A stretch of DNA of 8,524 nt. It comes from Methanosarcinales archaeon. Its GTDB lineage: Archaea > Halobacteriota > Methanosarcinia > Methanosarcinales > Methanogasteraceae. Shown here one piece after another: positions 7,004-8,524 of the stretch. The stretch is from positions 1 to 8,524 of the forward strand of contig DTYY01000122.1 in NCBI GenBank assembly GCA_012961645.1, read 5' to 3'. A program made the translations under genes and the position numbers. Numbering within the stretch: the stretch's first letter is position 1; each line of letters opens with the position of its first letter. The notes under the pieces were generated by a model that was not told where the DNA came from, ran no database searches, and saw nothing but the letters and a program-made list of their open reading frames with translations.

Positions 7004-8524
7004 TTAGTTTTTATAAGGGATCTAGTTTAGATAGTGATAATGCAAGTATCATTACACGATATAAAAATTATGGTCGTTCAGAAGGAAACTCACCAACCAT
7101 AACGATGTCTTCAGAATCTTATCCTACGGCAGGAACTCAATACCCAGATACAGAAGATATTAATAAAGATCAAACAATGAGTACTGCAGAATCGTACTAT
7201 AGCTATAAGATATCTCTAAACCCAATTGATTTGGTAGTGGGACAAAATTTTATCGTTGACCAAAGAAAAACATCTGTTAATTTACTTGATGGAACAACCA
7301 AACAAACCACATGGTATCAAGTGCGTATCCCAGTTGCAAAAGGTAGACCAGTAGGGAATATCAGTAGTTTAAACTCGATTCGTTTTATGCGATTCTTTAT
7401 GACCAAATTTAAAATACCTGTTGTAATACGTATGGGGAATTTAGAAATGGTAAGAGGGGAGTGGAGACGTTATAAATTTACCTTAGATGATGGTGCAGAA
7501 CCTTTAACAGATTTAGATAATTTTGATTCGGGAGTTGTAAATATTGAAGAAAACGAAGGACGCTCACCCATCCCCTATATATTACCTCCAGGTATTGACA
7601 GAGAAAAATTACAAGGCACATCTTCTTTACAAGAACAAAACGAACAATCACTTTCTTTAACAGTAAGAAACCTACAACAAGGAGAGGCAAGAAATCTATT
7701 TAAGAATGTAAACTTTGACTTACGTATGTTTAAACGTCTTCAATTATTTGTTCACGCAGAAAGCAAAGAAAGTGGCATGATAGAAGATAATGATTTAGTT
7801 GCCATCGTAAGATTAGGAAGTGACTTAAGTGAAAACTTCTATCAAATAGAAGTTCCATTAACTATTACACCTCATACAGCAAGATCAGACAAAGATATTT
7901 GGCCTGCAGAAAATGAATTAAACATTGATTTAGATGCATTAAAAAAATTAAAATTAGAACGATATAAACCCGCTTCTGAATCACCGCAGTACAATGTGCT
8001 TTATTCAAAAACAACAACCAAAGGTAATGTGATTTCTGTCAAAGGACACCCTAATTTAGGAAATGTTAAAACCATTATGTTGGGAGTGAAAAATGTATCT
8101 GATGATGTCAAAACAGGTGAGGTTTGGTTTAATGAAATGCGGGTTTCTGAATTTGATAATGAAGGTGGTTGGTCTGCAATAGTTAGTGCAGATGCAAACT
8201 TTGCAGATTTGTTAGATATATCAGTTACTGGTAGAATGGCAACACAAGGTTATGGAAGTGTAGAGCAATCAGTTAACGAAAGAAGTCAAGAAAACATCAA
8301 ACAATACGAAGCGGTTTCTAATTTAAATGTAGGAAAGATGTTCCCTAAAACATGGGGCTTACAAATACCAGTTAGTACAAGTTATGGTGAAGAAATAAAA
8401 GATCCTAAATACGATGCACAGTATCAAGATATTTTATTAAATGAAACAAATGCCGATAATAGCCCTAACAGAAATAATGCTCAAGATTATACACGACGTA
8501 AAAGTATTAGTTTAATAAATGTAA
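6997..8524 (+). CDS. sprA: SprA (T9SS / gliding-motility outer-membrane translocon), internal fragment
   Basis: One frame is open from the junction to the right edge, about 509 codons, without start or stop. Diagnostic SprA stretches are YKGSSLDSDNASIITRYKN, EGNSP, the PDTEDINKDQTMS segment, NSIRFMRFFMTKFKIPVVIR, LEMVRGEWRRYKF and GEVWFNEMRVSEFDNEGGW (the last around 8122-8175). SprA is a very large (roughly 2,400-residue) beta-barrel that forms the type 9 secretion pore in the Bacteroidota outer membrane, so this is perhaps a fifth of it, from the middle. Codons are strongly A/T-ending (AAA, TTA, AAT, GAA), quite unlike the archaeal genes to the left. The family call is confident. Its presence on an archaeal contig is most likely an assembly artefact. 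Confidence 0.93.

Noticed and set aside
6997..8524. Recent horizontal transfer of sprA into the archaeon
   Set aside because: It is an internal fragment without start, promoter or mobile-element border, it would be useless without an outer membrane, and a chimeric contig is simpler.
1..8524. CRISPR array or insertion sequence
   Set aside because: No regularly spaced direct repeats, no cas-like protein and no transposase frame are present on either strand.

Overview
The window is two unrelated DNAs joined near position 6990-7003. Positions 1 to about 6995 look archaeal (Euryarchaeota, most like the Methanosarcinales or a related methanogen/methanotroph lineage). The support is a two-repeat tRNA-splicing endonuclease EndA, a tRNA-Val without an encoded CCA, a TATA-type promoter, GGTGAT-type Shine-Dalgarno sites and a membrane von Willebrand A (VWA) operon. 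Positions from about 6997 to the end are AT-rich and encode an internal, end-to-end open piece of SprA, the giant outer-membrane translocon of the Bacteroidota type 9 secretion/gliding system. SprA has no plausible role in an archaeon, and both genes are cut at the same point, so a chimeric assembly from a mixed community is the best explanation.

Layout of the archaeal part: 3' end of an unidentified CDS (2-169, +); a gene-poor stretch (170-578) with a striking nested inverted repeat at 255-350; tRNA-Val(CAC) (579-652, -); a short divergent promoter region with one TATA-like element; endA (735-1781, +), interrupted by a single in-frame TAG codon; then a convergent minus-strand operon read from right to left: a DUF7502/DUF4175-like membrane protein (6991-6197), a BatA-type VWA membrane protein (6178-4316) and a larger paralogous VWA membrane protein (4316-1837). 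The last gene carries a one-base frameshift inside its first MIDAS motif.

The three minus-strand genes are tightly packed, with an 18-nt gap and then a one-base TGATG overlap. They match the downstream part of MoxR-DUF58-VWA (Bat-like) clusters, in which a MoxR AAA+ ATPase is thought to act on membrane-anchored VWA proteins. The MoxR and DUF58 genes would be expected upstream, exactly where the contig switches to Bacteroidota DNA.

The main biological lead is the in-frame TAG in endA, possibly read as pyrrolysine. The second is the architecture of the VWA pair: two tandem paralogues, one of which has gained a second VWA domain inside its GATase1-like domain. The frameshift, a G7 run at the operon's last stop codon and the chimeric join all show that this contig may contain errors, which weakens every claim resting on a single base.
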